The notes below the pieces were generated by a model. The model made no database searches, was not told the DNA's origin, and saw only the letters and a program-made list of their open reading frames with translations. A stretch of 64,000 bases of DNA. Source: Distichodus sexfasciatus. Its lineage: Eukaryota > Chordata > Actinopteri > Characiformes > Distichodontidae. Shown in pieces: positions 54,146 through 64,000 of this stretch; within the stretch, counting starts at the first letter, position 1; each line of letters starts with the position of its first letter. Made by a program: the position numbers and the translations under genes. The stretch lies in NCBI GenBank assembly GCA_032718565.1, contig JAVGVS010000280.1:1-64000 (forward strand), in the 5' to 3' direction.

Positions 54146-55690
54146 TATCCAATCATATCCAATGCTATGATTGTTCTTTAAGACACTAATCAACATCAAT
54201 ATTGCGCTGCTGAATTCTTGCAGTGTTTTCAATTACAAACATGTCATTGGTAGTGTTAAAGATCTCGAAAACACATCAGGCAAAAAGTTATAAACATGTT
54301 TGCTCTATTTACCATATATAGCATTTTTAAACAACATTTTAATCCCTTTTAATAGTTTAAAGACAGCTTTAACTAAACCATATTCTATTCCACTGATTTC
54401 ATGTGCATCTTGTTCATTACACTTCTGAAGCTTTGGTGTTTTTGAATGTTTTTCCAGCGATTTTTCTCATCACATTTTTAAAACACCAATTTCGGCCTAA
54501 AGCACAAATTGTTGTGCTATCGTTTACATTTTCTTTCCTAATTTGTTCTTCCTAAGAAAGACATTAAGAAAATCCAATAATCAAATGTTTTGCACAAACA
54601 GGCATGCAATAAAACTATGTTCTTACCTATAAAACATCAATTGTAAAAAAAATTAAACTTTGCTTGAAGTAAGAATGTTTGTAAAACTGTGTAAAGTGGG
54701 TTTTTATAAAAAGCAGTTTGGTAAATGAGGCTCAATGTTAGTGTGTTCTACAATCTTAGCTGAAGGCAAAATGGTGATTTGCTGCTTTTTCTGCTATTTT
54801 CTCCTTCCACTATTGAAAATCCACAGCAGACACATCACAGCATATGAAATTAACATGCACTTCTGCTGTAAATTATTTGGAAACAGAAATTATTTGATGT
54901 TTATCTGACTTGTTGAACGCCCTCATGGTGGTCCACATCCCTGTATTTTACCGCAAATTGCTCTCTAGCAGCTCAACATTTGGCACAAAACTGAAATCGG
55001 CCCAGTGCATTTTCTCCATAATTCCCTCAAACCCTGCTCCGCTCCACCGATTTCCCCGACCTTTCATCATACACACCAAGATGGCTAATGGATGAGAGGG
55101 AAGAATGGCTGACGCTCGCCTCTGCGCCTCTCTCAGGCTTTTGTTCTCACGAAACATATTTACAAACACCTTTTGATGGAGGCCAATTGGGTTTAATATT
55201 TAATGGTGCCTAAGGGCTTTATAACCAGGGATCCTGTGATCAATTGTGCATCCTGGACTTTGTCCAATGTCAAACGGTGTAGGAAATGTGCATAACTGCC
55301 TTCAGGAGACACTGTGTTCACTTTCGCTCAACTCTGGAGCTGCAGACTCAATAATAATGCTCCTGCGTATGAAGGAGTGATTGTGATTTTCTGTCGCTTT
55401 ATGTCATGATATATTGTGCATACTCTGATCTAAGCACATGGCCAAAATGTGCACAGGACAAAGGCATTTAGGGGTTTATTTTTTTTAGCTGTCAATTAAC
55501 ATCTTGTTAAATATTTACCACTTGTCTGGTGATTCACATTATAATTAAAATTGTAGTTAAATTAAAAACTTAATTTTAGGTGACTTTTTGTTGTTCAGTA
55601 GTGATGAATCATGGATTTGACATTTTCTTGATAATAAAGCTGCTCAAAGTGAAATGTATTAGTTAACAGAGAATACAGAGTGTATTCTAA
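54146..55690. other. Single-copy DNA with old repeat traces
   Basis: 54600-54735 resembles 38660-38790 (TTCTTACCTA, GTAAAGTGGGTTTTTA). 54910-55170 is balanced and may be conserved. No gene seen. Confidence 0.3.
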
Positions 55691-55692
55691 GT

Positions 55693-55913
55693 GCAAGTGA
55701 GTGATTATTTGTCATTGTGAACACAGCACAGCACACAGTGCACCACAAGCAAATGTGACCTCTGCATTTGCCCCATTCACGAAGTGGACAGTAGACATGG
55801 ACAGTGCCTGGGCAGCAGCGCTTGGGGATGGTACCTTGCTCGTGGGTACCTCAGTAGTATCTTTACCAGTCCGGGACTTGAACCAGCTAATTGTTATACT
55901 ACCAACTGCCCCA
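55693..55913 (-). mobile_element. tRNA-derived SINE, near full-length
   Basis: Tail GTGAGTGATTATTTGTCATT, body CTCTGCATTTGCCCCATTCA, and head ending ATACTACCAACTGCCCC. A small deletion removes part of the head between GAACCAGC and TAATTG. Confidence 0.9.
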
Positions 55914-56036
55914 AACACTACTAACTACCACTAAGTAAATGTTAAGTGTGTAATAGGCAAAGCTAGAAAATCATTGTGTCCAAAATCTTTGGGTGGTAGT
56001 GAAGATGTGGAGAGTCTTTTTGATGGAGATTTTATA

Positions 56037-56419
56037 AGGGTGTAATAATACATTGATCTGCATCGATACATTGATTCAATGATCAATGATCCAGAATGAA
56101 AAATAATTGATCCGACATCAAAAATATTGTAAAATCACTTCATATTAAACAGGAGGGGTGTTTTTGGAAGATTGTTTTCACTGAAACAACTGCTTGAGCT
56201 CAGGATTAAAAATGTTCAAATGGTTTAGTTTCAAATTTATATGAGCGGAAGTGACGGTGTTAAATCAGTATATGATATTGTCTCATATCAATCGTTGGTT
56301 CCAGAATTGAATCGCAGCGTAAACTTTGTGATATCGGCAGGTGTTGAACCGTTGTCCATTGAATTGATATAATAATGATATAATGAGCATGATGAACCTT
56401 GTGATTTACAATCCTAGCA
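56037..56419 (+). mobile_element. hAT-like element, copy B
   Basis: AAGGGTGTAATAATACATTG at the left and TTTACAATCCTA at the right form imperfect inverted ends. The interior matches copy A at 52685. No target duplication was found. Confidence 0.6.
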
Positions 56420-57345
56420 TTTTTAAAACGTGATTTTAAGACCAACATATCCATGAATTCAAAAAAAGTTGTCAGTTGAGCCATTTTTTCACAAGACAAA
56501 AGAAAGCCATGGCCTCAAACTCTTGAGCCAAGTAGCACCAGGTGTAAGATAAAATAGTAAAGCCACATCTAAATTAAAATTACAAATGAAGCAAATCTGT
56601 GTCAGTTTTTTGGTGAAGAAACTGTTTCCAAATACCAGACAGACTTCACTTTTACTTCTCTTCACCTCTATGACTTCACCATGCAAATGTCTAATAATAA
56701 AAACCTAATATATTCAGAACCATTTCATGACGTGCTTTTTTATCTGATTTGAATATTTCTGATAATGTCACACATACGTATTTTAAAATATTAGTGTCCT
56801 AAAGCTCGACCTCTGCCGTTTCTTCTCCACTCTTTTCTTTTCCTTTGGTATCGGTTTAATGTCACGCAGCAGGAGTCGTGGAGGACAATGAATCAAGTCA
56901 CTTTGCTTACTGTCAATATCCAATTGATTGAGGACTTCTCGGACCACACTGCATTTCAGGTGTGTGTGTATGTGTGTATGTATGTGTTCATGTGCGCGTG
57001 AAGATGATGAACTCCAAACTGTGTTAACCTGGGTATAGAGGAATCCATCTTGATTTAGGAAGGAGTGACAGGTTTATTTAGAATACACCTCTGGTGTAAG
57101 TGCTCCTCTCTGCTGTCAGCAGCCTCGCTTTAGATGCTCCGTTATCTTCTTCGATATGACTTAAGGTGCCAGTCAGGAGCACGTCTGGCCATAAGGCTGG
57201 GAGAAACTGGAGAGAAAAAAAGAAAAAAGTGCTTTTTCAGCTTTGCCCGAAGCGGAATGAAGCTCCCTACTCTCCTGGAGAGATCTCAGCCAAAACGTGA
57301 TAACCACATGTTTGCTGTAACACCAATTCCTCCTGACCATGGAAA
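56420..57345. other. Single-copy DNA with short GT tract
   Basis: A GT/TATG microsatellite at 56960-56998. The 103-codon frame at 57134-57445 runs into a duplicated segment and is unsupported. Confidence 0.35.
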
Positions 57346-57370
57346 TGTTTTCCTTATTGGATTAGGATGG

Positions 57371-57620
57371 GTTCAACCACCACTTCCGCTCAAATCAGCT
57401 TCTTGGAATGAGCAGGTCTGCATCTGTAGATCTAATAGTTTGTAGAATTCTGCACCAAACTAATCCTGACACATCTGACCCAAGTAATCATATACACAAG
57501 CGTTTATTTCTTATCTTTACAAGATTAAAATGAGTTCAACCAACAATATGAGCCAAATCAGATTCTTGGAATGAGCAAGTCTGAATCTGAAGATCTAAAA
57601 TTTAGCATCCTAAAACCTCA
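57371..57620. repeat. Local tandem duplication, 163-bp offset
   Basis: GTTCAACCA (57371 and 57534) and TTCTTGGAATGAGCA (57400 and 57563) recur at exactly 163 bp, with diverged sequence between. An old two-unit duplication. Confidence 0.75.
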
Positions 57621-57734
57621 TTCTGATCCACGTATTCACATGCACCAGCATATTTTCTCCCTATCTAGTCCTTGAGCACTTTATTGAGGCGTGCCATTCT
57701 TTCCTGAAGACACGCCGAGGGAAGACAGATGTGG

Positions 57735-57810
57735 CTATTTATCCACCTCCATCGAGCAGCTGGAGGTTAAGGGCTTTGCTCAAGGACGTGACAGTGATTC
57801 CTGCCATCTA
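57735..57810. mobile_element. SINE/LINE-associated fragment
   Basis: GCAGCTGGAGGTTAAGGGCT then TTGCTCAAGGACGTGACAGT resembles a widespread fish repeat (GGTTAAGGGCCTTGCTCAAG). It explains the coding-looking 72-codon frame at 57691-57909. Confidence 0.55.
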
Positions 57811-58016
57811 GACGCCTCTTTCAGCTCCAATTCACCTGATATTCAAACTGACAATCCTTCATTCGCTGGTACACTGGCCAGTGTTGGTGAACAGACTTAT
57901 AAACAGTAGCTTCACGAGCTACTTCTGAATAAAAGCAGCTAATTTACAACCAGGCTCCTGTTAGTTTAATCTAGGTGTTAGATTCTTTGGCTTATATTCA
58001 GATGCGTAAGATTAAA

Positions 58017-58078
58017 GATTTAAGATTCTTTATTTGTCACATCCATAGTTACACAAATACAACATGTAGTGAAATGTA
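58017..58078 (-). mobile_element. LINE-type 3' tail fragment, reversed
   Basis: AGATTCTTTATTTGTCACAT and ACAACATGTAGTGAAATGTA are the complement of the tail motifs at 35635-35697. Confidence 0.65.
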
Positions 58079-58120
58079 CTCCCAATGATCATAAAAGGGA
58101 ATATAGGAAATATAGTGCAG

Positions 58121-58318
58121 TGTAACGTCGGTAGTGTAACGGTTATAGAATTCACCTTGTGATCGGAAGGTTGCCGGTCCAAGTTCTTTACCATACTCAT
58201 GAGGAAGAACTGTCCCCAAGCACAGCCCCCCCTGGATGCTGCCAAAAAGCTGCCCACGACTCCATCACGGATGGGTCAAATGCAGAGGTCATGTTTGGTC
58301 CACATGCGTTTGTGTTAA
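58121..58318 (+). mobile_element. tRNA-derived SINE
   Basis: Head GGTAGTGTAACGGTTATAGA, B-box region GGTTGCCGGTCCAAGTTC, and body CTCCATCACGGATGGGTCAA. The usual tail is missing. Confidence 0.85.
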
Positions 58319-58397
58319 AATAGACAGGTGAGAATCAGCAGTGTCATGTCCTGAGCTTCTATCCTCATTGTAAGTTAGCAGTGGAGGGGAGGAAGGA

Positions 58398-58416
58398 GAG
58401 AAAGAGGAAGAAAGAT

Positions 58417-58447
<31 letters not shown>

Positions 58448-58905
58448 CAAAGAAGTGAAATGTTGAGAGTGCCCTCCTGGACAAGTTGAGGTCTCGTTGC
58501 CCCACTGCGCATGTCACGGGGGCAAAAAAGGTCAGGCGTCTTAGCGCCGAGCTACGTCTTTCGGGACTTCTACCCAGAAGCCGTTACATTCAACAAAGCC
58601 GTTTCATTCAATCAATAATATTAGTGCTGTAGGATACTCTTAAAGCAAATGGATTTTTAGAAATGTGTAAGAAAGATGTTAAAAGAAAGATGTTAAAGAT
58701 GTAAAGTCAAATCCCACAAGGTTTGAAGTATGTTTTGGACGTAGAGACTGGAACTACGGAGAATGGAAGAGAAAGATGAGAAAGAACAAAGAAATTGAAA
58801 GGTTCAACCCCCTCCCAGACAAGTCGAGGTCTCATTCTCCCATGGCTCATGTCACGGGGGCAAAAAGTTCATACATCTTAGCGCCAAGCCACGTCTTCCG
58901 GGAGA
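58398..58905. repeat. Local tandem duplication, 338-bp offset, with GA tract
   Basis: ACAAGTYGAGGTCTC recurs at 58481 and 58819, and ATGTCACGGGGGCAAAAA at 58511 and 58849, both exactly 338 bp apart. TCTTAGCGCC and ACGTCTT follow in each unit. The first unit carries a (GA)n tract (58414-58445) that is reduced in the second. No coding or RNA structure was recognised. Confidence 0.8.
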
Positions 58906-58969
58906 AGGAAAAGCCTCACGTGAGCCAAGGAAAGTAGGGCAACTTACACACTTCTGAAAGCTCTTTTAA

Positions 58970-59340
58970 AAGAATGCAGGCTCTCTTTCAGCTCGTTTCT
59001 TCCCCCAGCTCTCTCTCTCTCTGCCTCTTTTTCTCCCTTGTCTTTTGTTTTGCTCTTGAGCTCTTGGCCCTAAACTCTACCTACATCCTGCGGCCCGATC
59101 GGTGTCGGTTATATAACGCACCGCTGCGCATTACGCAATACAGCGATATTAATTTTTCATCGCATCTTTCTTTGAAGTTGCTGTAATTGGCCATTTATGT
59201 GTTTTGTGGCTTGTCTCCAAGGACCTTTCAGACTTTTCAGTGCCATGGGCTGAGGGTTATAGACACGGGAGCTCTCTCACACACACACACACACGCAAAT
59301 GCCCAGGCTCAACGTCAGACTCCAGGGAATGTAAGCTGCT
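58970..59340. other. Repeat-free block, conserved-element candidate
   Basis: 59090-59260 contains TACGCAATACAGCGATATTA and GCTGTAATTGGCCATTTATG, homeodomain-like words in balanced DNA, followed by a (CA)n tract at 59278-59294. Overlapping 69-71-codon frames lack support. Confidence 0.32.
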
Positions 59341-60030
59341 CTCTTGCAATTCAGGTGTTTTTCTTTAGCAATGCCAGTCTCGTCGCGCTGTTGTGAAGTT
59401 ATTCGGTGCTGTATTGTGCATTGTGCATATTCACACATCGCTTCTACGATAATGTGCGATCGCTTTGGCGTATGACCCAGAAAAAATAACACACACGCTT
59501 TCCTTTCTTAGCCACTGACATCTGGGAGACTGAGCGAGAGGAGAATCGTACTTGATCTCGGAAATCAGGAGCCATTTGTGCTTGTAGGTCAGAGTGTGAA
59601 CCGTCGAGTGGAATCCAGACTGAAGAACAGTTGCTGCATTATCCATGATGAACGTTGTCTGAATTTTAGTAGGGGCATTTATTATTGTTACACAAAAATG
59701 TAGAAAATGAAACCTGCCTCCTGTAAACTCTCCAGCTTGGGGCTTTATCCAAATGCAAATCCAATTTAATGTTATAATACTATAATTTTTCTCTTTTTAC
59801 AAAATGTAGTATTTTCAGCTAGTAGACATATCCCATTGGCACACACTCATTGCATCACAGCACCCTCTTAGCAGCTGCGAGATTGAGTCGGACGAAGTAG
59901 ACATTAGAACTTAACATTTGAGTGTAACTTACACACAGTGAAAATCAAAACACTCTCTACCTCCAAAACCTCTTTGTAGCCTTGTGATTTGTGACATTAC
60001 ATTGTTAAAAATATGAAAACATATTTTCAT
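59341..60030. other. Single-copy DNA
   Basis: Nothing recognised beyond short frames without domains. Confidence 0.35.
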
Positions 60031-60039
60031 GTTGCTTTT

Positions 60040-60130
60040 AACAAGATATGAAACAATACCACTTTTTTTTGTCTGATACCGATAGCGAAATTGTAAATTT
60101 GTATATCTGCCGATACGATACAAATCCAAT
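60040..60130 (-). mobile_element. hAT-like end fragment
   Basis: ATACCACTTTTTTTTGTC, GATACCGATAGCG and GCCGATACGATAC resemble the subterminal part of the element at 30688-31915, without a partner end. Confidence 0.5.
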
Positions 60131-61105
60131 AGTGTCTTTTTTAAACAGAAAATAATGCTTTAAAAAATGTCAATACATGAATGAGGTTATTCTGTTATGT
60201 TTCAGAAAATATTTGATGAAATACTGTTATCCTAACTAAGACAATGTAACAATGACACACCCATTAATTATTAAAATCTCAAAAATTATTCATTTAAACA
60301 AAGTTGTGTAATTTAGTGACGGTCCCTAAGCCTACCGTGCTAAAACTATCAGGAACATGGGGATTACCAATGAGAGCTGGTGTGGTTAAGGAAATAAAAC
60401 AGTATAACTGTGTGATTTGCTTTTGGGTTTGTAGTGTGTTGCGTTGCTTGTTCTGCTCATTGTCATATAATGTTGTAAATAGTGTGAATGTCAAACAATA
60501 AACCAGCTTTACCACAGTGCCACGCATTTACAGATCAAATGTTTCACTTTTTTTTCTTAATTTACCATAAGACTATCTTACAGCACAAATATGAAGCATT
60601 ACTGGATGAAACATAACCATGACGTTTTCCCCACAGAGCAGACTATTCCGCAACCGCAGTGCCAAAAGAGGGATAAAAGTCACTGTGATTTTATCTCGCC
60701 ATCCACACACCAGTTTTGAATAAAGACTTTTGTCATAATCTCTGAAGAGGAACCTCCGATCCTCCTGTCCTTTTGTTCTTGAGTTACTAACCTCTCTAAT
60801 CAGTCTTGACAATAAGACAAGGCTTTGCACGTCTGGCTCTCTCAGGACATGGCTTCCCCGAGCTGTGTCACTGCGCTCTCACAAGCGCAGCCAAATTAAA
60901 AGCAGGACGGACAGCGAGGGCCCGAATACACACTCTTGCATCAGAGCAGCAGGGATGGCGTGGCAGTAAAATCTGCTATACCAGATGAGCTAAAGTTGGA
61001 ATGTCTAAGAATTTGTTGTGTGTCAAAGAATCTGTTCTGCAAATGTAAGTATTAGAGATTAGTGTTTTATCATTTTTGTGAATATAATTAGAAATTTATT
61101 GACAG
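60131..61105. other. Single-copy DNA
   Basis: AT-rich to 60560, balanced after. No gene or repeat ends recognised. Confidence 0.35.
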
Positions 61106-61109
61106 TGCG

Positions 61110-61320
61110 GGGGAGTAGCTCACTAAAATTAGGCACACTGCTTACTTACATTTTTGGGAAGTGAGGACTTTTTTAGTGGTCTTCACTTCTTTAAACTGCT
61201 TTTACAAAAAAATTACGAGGGTTAGGTGTAGTATTATTTAGATACAGTAATATAGAAGTCAATGGAGGTCCTCACTACTATATAAGTACAAGGATGTGTG
61301 TGTGTGTGTGTGTGTGTATA
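61110..61320. repeat. Interspersed repeat with GT tract
   Basis: GAAGTGAGGACTTTTTTAGT and GTCAATGGAGGTCCTCACTA are followed by (GT)12 at 61294-61317. It is the opposite-sense relative of 2870-3050. Confidence 0.6.
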
Positions 61321-61955
61321 CATCACTCCTGCTTCAACTGATTATTCAGTTTGTAAAGCTGAGTTCAATGTATGTAAAGGCTGAAAAACTGCTGTGCTAA
61401 AACAATGTGCAGGTAAATAAAGATTTCCCACGTTGTTTCCCCTCCCAGAGGGAATATAAATTGTGTTACACAATGCGGATTAGCATACGTCAGAATGTTG
61501 TGGCTTGTGCTGTGGGTGCGATAAGTCAGTTTTGCTCAACTTTTGTTAGCGTCCTTGTTTCACTTCTGTTAAACAAATTCTTTTAAAAACTGCCGAACCG
61601 AGTGGAGTGACACTCTGTCATCGTCGTCTAGAACAACTTAAAGCAGTCGAGGTGTGACAAGTGACGACTCAACGACGGATGTGTGTGTTTGAGCCAGGTT
61701 CGTATGGATGTCAGTGTGATGCTTTTTTGAGTTTGATCGTGGGAAAGAGAAGACTTATATGCTTATGTGAGTCATGTGAAAAGAAATCTAGAGTGAAGGC
61801 TAATCTCAGCTCTGACGGCAGCTAACCTGTAAAAGGTAAATGACTTGTTTCTGTTCTGATTGAAGAGAGACGGCAAAGCCTTTCCCTAAAACACACACAG
61901 ACAGGACAACTCATGCGGTGAATGAGTCATATCGTACACTCACATGTGCAAAAAA
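61321..61955. other. Single-copy DNA
   Basis: Nothing recognised. Confidence 0.35.
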
Positions 61956-61959
61956 ATTA

Positions 61960-62280
61960 TTCCCCTAACAATGTTAGCGGCAGGTTTGCGGCAAACTTGT
62001 GGTTAATTTGTGGCAAACAGTAGAGCCAAAACATGTTGCCACAAGTTTGCAGTGGTCAGCCAATAGTGGCTAACTTGCGGCAATGTTCTGGCAACAATGG
62101 CGAATTGCCACTAGTGACAAATGTATTTGTCAAAACAATTTGCCAGTAATGGCAAACTTGGAGTGAACTTTTGCAGACACAAAATTTGCTAGAAGTCCAC
62201 ACATCAAATTTGCATGTGGAAAATATGATATTGCTGTAAATGTTCGGCGACAAGGGTAACAGCAACTGTTTGTCAGGGTT
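61960..62280. repeat. GGCAAACTTG quasi-repeat
   Basis: Words of the form TTGYGGCAAACTTGTGG recur irregularly on both strands (GGCAAAC, TTGCCAC, GTTTGC), giving imperfect self-complementarity. Probably part of a fish DNA element; the ends are not recognised. Confidence 0.55.
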
Positions 62281-62284
62281 AGTG

Positions 62285-62800
62285 TCTATTCTGGAAAAAA
62301 ATAGAAACTGTTTGAAAAGCATCCTCTAGTTTCTATACCTCAAACGATTTTAATGTGTATAAACCTACTGGTTTCTATTTACATTGTATTATATTCTCAT
62401 TTCAACTTTTACTACATTTTGTACCTTAAAATACGCCAACAATGCCCCTCTGTTGAACATGGACAGGGGACACACGAAAACAGGGTCTCATTTTCCAGCC
62501 GTTTTTAAAAAGAAATTTCACCACAATTTTGATTTTCACCCATGTTTTCTTATTTTCTTTTCAAAGATTTTACTCTGAGACATTGCACCAAGCAGCCACT
62601 CCTGTCCTGTTGTGTTTTGTTAACCTTGATTAGTTAGTTTAACCCTCATTATCTGTTTCACCTGTCTCTGATTAATTCTCCACCTCCTGTTTACCCTGTT
62701 TCTGTTTATCTACTAGTTCAGTTCAATTAAAACTCCCTTTGTAATACATACTTTATTCATATACATGTTTAGGCCTTAATTGATTTCAATAAAAATCACA
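62285..62800. other. AT-rich single-copy DNA
   Basis: Nothing recognised. Confidence 0.4.
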
Positions 62801-62807
62801 ATGTTTA

Positions 62808-63227
62808 GTGAGTGGGTGCATTCGACTTGATACAGCCGCTTACAGTGCTGGCTTAAAGCAATGCATTCTGGTATTGATGCAATGCATCTTTGTAAGATTT
62901 TTTGTCCGGCTTCAGTCGACGCTGCAAAACGTCGCCACGCGTCATCGTGTCACGTGGTACAAAAACCTCGCGAGAGCAAGACACCTTAAGACAGATCCTG
63001 CAGCACCTCTCAGCCGGCTGCACAAGCTGGGAACCGCCTCTGTGACGACACAACTTTGCCCTTATTGGCTGAAGAAATTTAGGGATGCACATGATGTGTG
63101 CGACGTTTGTATTCCAGGAAGTTCCGATGCATTACCTGCTATTTCAAGAAAGAAAAATGTCCTCAATGATGCATGTTCAGTCTGTGAAGGATCCCCAGAA
63201 ACCTATGTGCGTTTGTTTTGGTTTTGA
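62808..63227 (+). other. Unassigned 139-codon open frame
   Basis: The frame is unusually long for non-repetitive DNA and CpG-containing in its middle (CGTCGCCACGCGTCATCGTG). The C-terminal half has two CxxC pairs (CDVC, CSVC) separated by about 30 residues, reminiscent of a zinc knuckle but not matching a known spacing. AATGCATTCTGGTATTGATG, AATGCATCTT and similar words near the start look repeat-derived. Best guess is a decayed mobile element; a gene fragment is possible. No start context, splice sites or family support. Confidence 0.25.
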
Positions 63228-63509
63228 CAACAAATTTTGTTAAAATTTTCTTTTCTCTTTGGTTTTGGATGTTTTCACTTTGGGGTTTTTTTTGCATTAT
63301 GTCATGTGAAGCAGTGAGAACTGGTTTTCAGACAATTCACCTTCTAAAATAAAGTAAAAAATAAATACAATTAATAATACAAGAAAACTTAATAAATAAA
63401 AGATATGCTCACTTTTATAGTAGTTTTTGTTAGCTGTATATTTATTGTTAGTTACTGTAATGTTGCACTGGTTTATTTGTCTAATGGTCTATTCTGTAAA
63501 GAAAGCATT

Positions 63510-63580
63510 CAAGTAAGAATTGCATTTGACTTTGTACACTGTACTTTGCACATATGACAATAAAAACTTAAAACCCTTGA
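63510..63580 (+). mobile_element. LINE-type 3' end
   Basis: TTGTACACTGTACTTTGCAC then ATATGACAATAAAAACTTAA resembles the 3' end of L2-like LINEs in fishes. No reverse transcriptase upstream. Confidence 0.45.
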
Positions 63581-64000
63581 AACAAATGTTTGTGACCCTT
63601 TCTGCCAGCTGTCTTTTTACACAGGGCCACTGTACACAATTGTTTGTTTGTTTTTTTCACTGAACACGGTTTGAATGAGGAGTTGGTTATTGTAAAAGAG
63701 GTAATATGTATGCAGGTGATGTTTGTATAGATTTATCTATACAAACTATTTATCTAGTTTTCATTTCTATTTTATATTCTATGTTTATTGGAACAAAAAG
63801 ACATTAAAATGTTTTCTCTCTGAAAATGTACATCTAGCATCACCTTATATGTTATCACAATATTACTTTGATTTAACTGAGTGCCATGTGTCTAGCTTTA
63901 TATTTAAGAATATCTGTTAACATCACTCAACATATTATTCAGTAAATACGCAGTGTGTAACAGTTTGCCAAACCCTTATGACATTGAGGGTAATACCCAT
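63581..64000. other. AT-rich single-copy DNA
   Basis: A pair GTTTGTATAGATT / CTATACAAAC at 63721-63747 forms a short hairpin. Nothing else recognised. Confidence 0.4.

Noticed and set aside
57691..57909. 72-residue coding-looking frame
   Set aside because: Its middle matches a common fish repeat (GGTTAAGGGCTTTGCTCAAG), and no splice signals or homologues are evident.

Overview
The window looks like non-coding DNA from a ray-finned (teleost) fish. It is AT-rich and crowded with CA/GT, CT/GA, TA and GACA/GATA microsatellites. It carries a V-SINE (HE1/DANA-like core), a second abundant tRNA-headed SINE, several short hAT-type elements with 8-bp target duplications, a decayed Tc1-like transposon, and many CpG-poor single-copy stretches. 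The SINE and hAT assortment resembles otophysan (catfish/carp-like) genomes. That placement is an inference from memory of repeat families, not a search.

Only one gene is certain: a complete nuclear tRNA-Gln (anticodon TTG) at 36582-36653 with its own T6 terminator. No multi-exon protein gene could be read with confidence. The best protein-coding candidate is a possible 3'-terminal exon on the minus strand at 15798-16044, which has an acceptor-like site, 81 codons and a stop. Two possible small plus-strand exons lie at 2025-2093 and 2539-2609 inside microsatellite DNA. Most long open frames are low-complexity or repeat artefacts.

Layout. 1-7650: microsatellite- and minisatellite-rich, with two possible exons and scattered MITE pieces. 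7650-14110: single-copy DNA interrupted by hAT-type elements, including one nested in an older copy (9552-9978) and an inverted pair (6024-6480 and 11278-11723). 14110-23300: a 646-bp TA-flanked inverted-repeat element with an internal A38 tract, the candidate exon, two SINE families (one expanded into a 127-bp tandem array at 19178-19768), and GA tracts. 23300-32000: GACA/GATA block, two palindromic elements (27353-27536 and 29231-29767), and a 1.2-kb hAT-type element. 32000-36500: a GC-raised, CpG-containing block and degenerate tandem repeats. 36500-44700: the tRNA gene abutted by a SINE, a very intact V-SINE, and a Tc1-like relic bounded by TA tracts. 44700-64000: alternating single-copy GC-raised blocks (possible conserved non-coding elements), polypyrimidine tracts, an inverted 21-bp minisatellite, more SINEs and hAT-like pieces, and two local duplications at 57.4 and 58.5 kb.

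Functionally this reads as intergenic or intronic DNA in which transposons separate blocks of single-copy sequence that may be regulatory. The regulatory idea rests only on base composition and freedom from repeats, and needs cross-species alignment. No bacterial-type system, CRISPR array, viral genome or gene cluster was seen.
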